From Desulfurococcales archaeon (GTDB lineage: Archaea; Thermoproteota; Thermoprotei_A; Sulfolobales; NBVN01): a stretch of 33,125 nucleotides of DNA. The notes beneath the pieces were generated by a model. It was not told where the DNA came from. It did not search any database and was given only the letters and a program-made list of their open reading frames with translations. Position numbers and translations under genes: made by a program. This document shows, one piece after another, positions 32,204 through 33,125 of this stretch; the first letter of the stretch is position 1; each line of letters begins with the position of its first letter. The stretch is from contig JALWZB010000151.1 of the NCBI GenBank assembly GCA_027002995.1, positions 1-33,125 of the forward strand, written 5' to 3'.

Positions 32204-32698
32204 TCAGCCCCTGAAGTCAAGGAAGTCGGGGAGATCCTCTAAAGTTAATTCAGCTTTCCTAGCCTTCCTACTTCTGGCTCTCCTAGCACTTCGTTGAAGC
32301 TCTAATATGAACGAGTGCTTTCTCCTAGGCCTGCCTTTAGGGTTGTTAAGTAGTTGAGGAATCAGAAGTCTCTCAGTGAATACCTCCGCAATAGGGCATG
32401 CTTCTATGCACGCTTTGCAACCTATGCATCTTCCGGGATCCACTACAGGACGTCCTCCCTTTACTTTGATGGCGCTTGTTGGGCACCAGATTTCGCAACT
32501 ACCGCACGAGCAACATTTACTCCACCTAACTATAATCTTAAGTACATCAAAGGCAGTTTCTCTAGCATCGGGACCCTGAACCTCCACCTCATTAGGACGT
32601 ACTATGATAGTATTGCCTGACTTCCTAAGTGTGAGGGCACAATCATAGTTAGAGTCATTGCTACATACTTTCTCGGGCGGCGTGTCAGCTACGATGCT
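32204..32698 (-). CDS. Two-cluster 4Fe-4S ferredoxin segment, 3' part of an interrupted PAPS-reductase-like gene
   Basis: This is the same reading frame as the upstream PAPS-reductase-like gene, separated from it only by a TAG at 32699-32701. The first start codon after the TAG is GTG 32587. The 37 codons before that GTG are open and protein-like (NYDCALTLRKSGNTIIVRP). The ferredoxin part has CCSCGSCEIWCP and CIGCKACIEACP, enough for two 4Fe-4S clusters, then a basic region (RRKHSFILELQRSARRARSRK). If translated alone from 32587 it is 127 residues with no visible ribosome-binding site. Archaeal PAPS-reductase-like proteins often carry such a C-terminal domain, so the two parts were probably one protein. 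Confidence 0.75.
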   Translation of the reverse strand, partial: SIVADTPPEKVCSNDSNYDCALTLRKSGNTIIVRPNEVEVQGPDARETAFDVLKIIVRWSKCCSCGSCEIWCPTSAIKVKGGRPVVDPGRCIGCKACIEACPIAEVFTERLLIPQLLNNPKGRPRRKHSFILELQRSARRARSRKARKAELTLEDLPDFLDFRG

Positions 32699-33125
32699 CT
32701 ATTGCTCACGTATGCTATCCAGGCTTAGTTGCCCGTTAATTACCCTTATCCTATAATGATCCTCGCTTAGGGAGACAGGAGTTAGTGAGAGCCCGCTAAC
32801 CCTTTCGTAGAGTGATCGCCAGTCGCTGGGTTTCTTTATCCCTAACCAAGACTCTAGCCTTCTCCTTCCCTGAGACAGAGGGTTTAACCACCGCCATAAG
32901 TGATACCTTATCCAGAGGTCGCTCTCGTTGAGCCTCTCCTTCCACTCCAGTAGTACGTGCTCCCATCTCCGCCAGCACTCTGGGTAATTTCTCTTAACCG
33001 TGTAATACTCAGCAATGTTACCTGCCGGACACATGAAGCACCCAAGTCTATCGAATCCTCTAAAGTAGAGTTCGTTTACCGGGAGCCTCCTCCGTAATAT
33101 GTAAAACCACACTGTCAGCTGATCC
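32699..33125 (-). CDS. PAPS-reductase-like (PP-loop family) protein, partial
   Basis: The C-terminal part of a PP-loop ATP-pyrophosphatase-family protein similar to archaeal phosphoadenosine phosphosulfate reductases. The N-terminus, including the PP-loop, lies beyond the right edge. Visible are DQLTVWFYILRRRLPVNELYFRGFDRLGCFMCPAG, shortened here to its key points: LPVNELYFRGF, and the CFMCPA cysteine pair typical of the archaeal group. A tryptophan-rich helical region follows. GTG 33112 is internal, since the frame and its homology continue upstream to 33125. It ends at TAG 32699-32701, after which the same frame continues as a ferredoxin domain. The real substrate is unknown; sulfur transfer or RNA modification are possible. 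Confidence 0.8.
   Translation of the reverse strand, partial: DQLTVWFYILRRRLPVNELYFRGFDRLGCFMCPAGNIAEYYTVKRNYPECWRRWEHVLLEWKERLNESDLWIRYHLWRWLNPLSQGRRRLESWLGIKKPSDWRSLYERVSGLSLTPVSLSEDHYRIRVINGQLSLDSIREQ

Noticed and set aside
32204-33125. Genome-wide recoding of TAG as an amino acid
   Set aside because: TAG terminates several ordinary genes in this window at family-typical lengths, so a general reassignment is not supported; only a site-specific event remains possible.
1-33125. CRISPR arrays, insertion sequences, prophage or defence genes
   Set aside because: No direct repeats with regular spacers, transposase motifs, integrase motifs or restriction/toxin families were seen; the ribbon-helix-helix gene has no toxin neighbour.

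Overview
The window is a gene-dense stretch of an archaeal chromosome, most likely from a hyperthermophilic member of the Thermoproteota (crenarchaeal/TACK lineage). This rests on gene content: ribosomal proteins L35Ae and S25e, a PolB1-type family B DNA polymerase, both topoisomerase VI subunits, an ATP-dependent DNA ligase, ThyX, deoxyhypusine synthase, an NFACT/Rqc2 protein, a CDP-alcohol phosphatidyltransferase like the archaetidylinositol phosphate synthases, and a tRNA splicing endonuclease subunit without its full catalytic triad. Many starts are GTG or TTG. TATA-like boxes commonly lie about 25 bp upstream of the start codon, as expected for leaderless archaeal mRNAs. No tRNA, rRNA, CRISPR array, insertion sequence or prophage was seen, and no gap between genes exceeds 300 bases.

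Layout. Positions 1-972 (minus, cut by the edge) hold a methylthioribose-1-phosphate isomerase. A divergent promoter then leads into a plus-strand run to 7287: endonuclease subunit, HisS, deoxyhypusine synthase, Top6B, Top6A and DeoC. From 17018 back to 7305 runs a long minus-strand series: an Lhr-type helicase with a cysteine-rich insert, an unrecognised protein, a three-helix membrane protein, a methyltransferase, the NFACT protein, and four consecutive proteins built from CBS domains. A small zinc-ribbon gene diverges from the helicase. From 17438 to 23872 most genes are on minus: dCTP deaminase and ThyX (dUMP then dTMP), AMMECR1, a Mut7-C nuclease-like protein, DNA ligase, a coiled-coil protein, family 4 uracil-DNA glycosylase and S25e. 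L35Ae is the plus-strand exception. After 23900 come a ribbon-helix-helix regulator, TrmI, an MFS transporter, CutA (minus), DNA polymerase B, a CinA-like protein with a CDP-alcohol phosphatidyltransferase (minus), two small unrecognised proteins, and a PAPS-reductase-like gene (minus) cut by the right edge.

Two layers are easy to miss. First, four intergenic gaps contain candidate C/D box guide sRNAs (17380-17437, 26779-26845, 31136-31200, 32127-32195). Both guides of the second match neighbouring parts of 16S rRNA as I remember it. Second, several genes have unusual translation signals. The PAPS-reductase/ferredoxin frame is interrupted by one in-frame TAG. The uracil-DNA glycosylase has no ATG, GTG or TTG before its conserved N-terminus. 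TrmI and possibly deoxyhypusine synthase look as if they start at CTG codons preceded by good Shine-Dalgarno sequences.

The window is mainly information processing: replication and repair (polymerase, ligase, glycosylase, topoisomerase VI, Lhr), nucleotide supply (Dcd, ThyX, DeoC), and translation, tRNA processing and ribosome rescue. I did not find a defence island or an obviously new multi-gene system. The sRNA set, the interrupted gene, the start-codon anomalies and the CBS array are the items most worth following.
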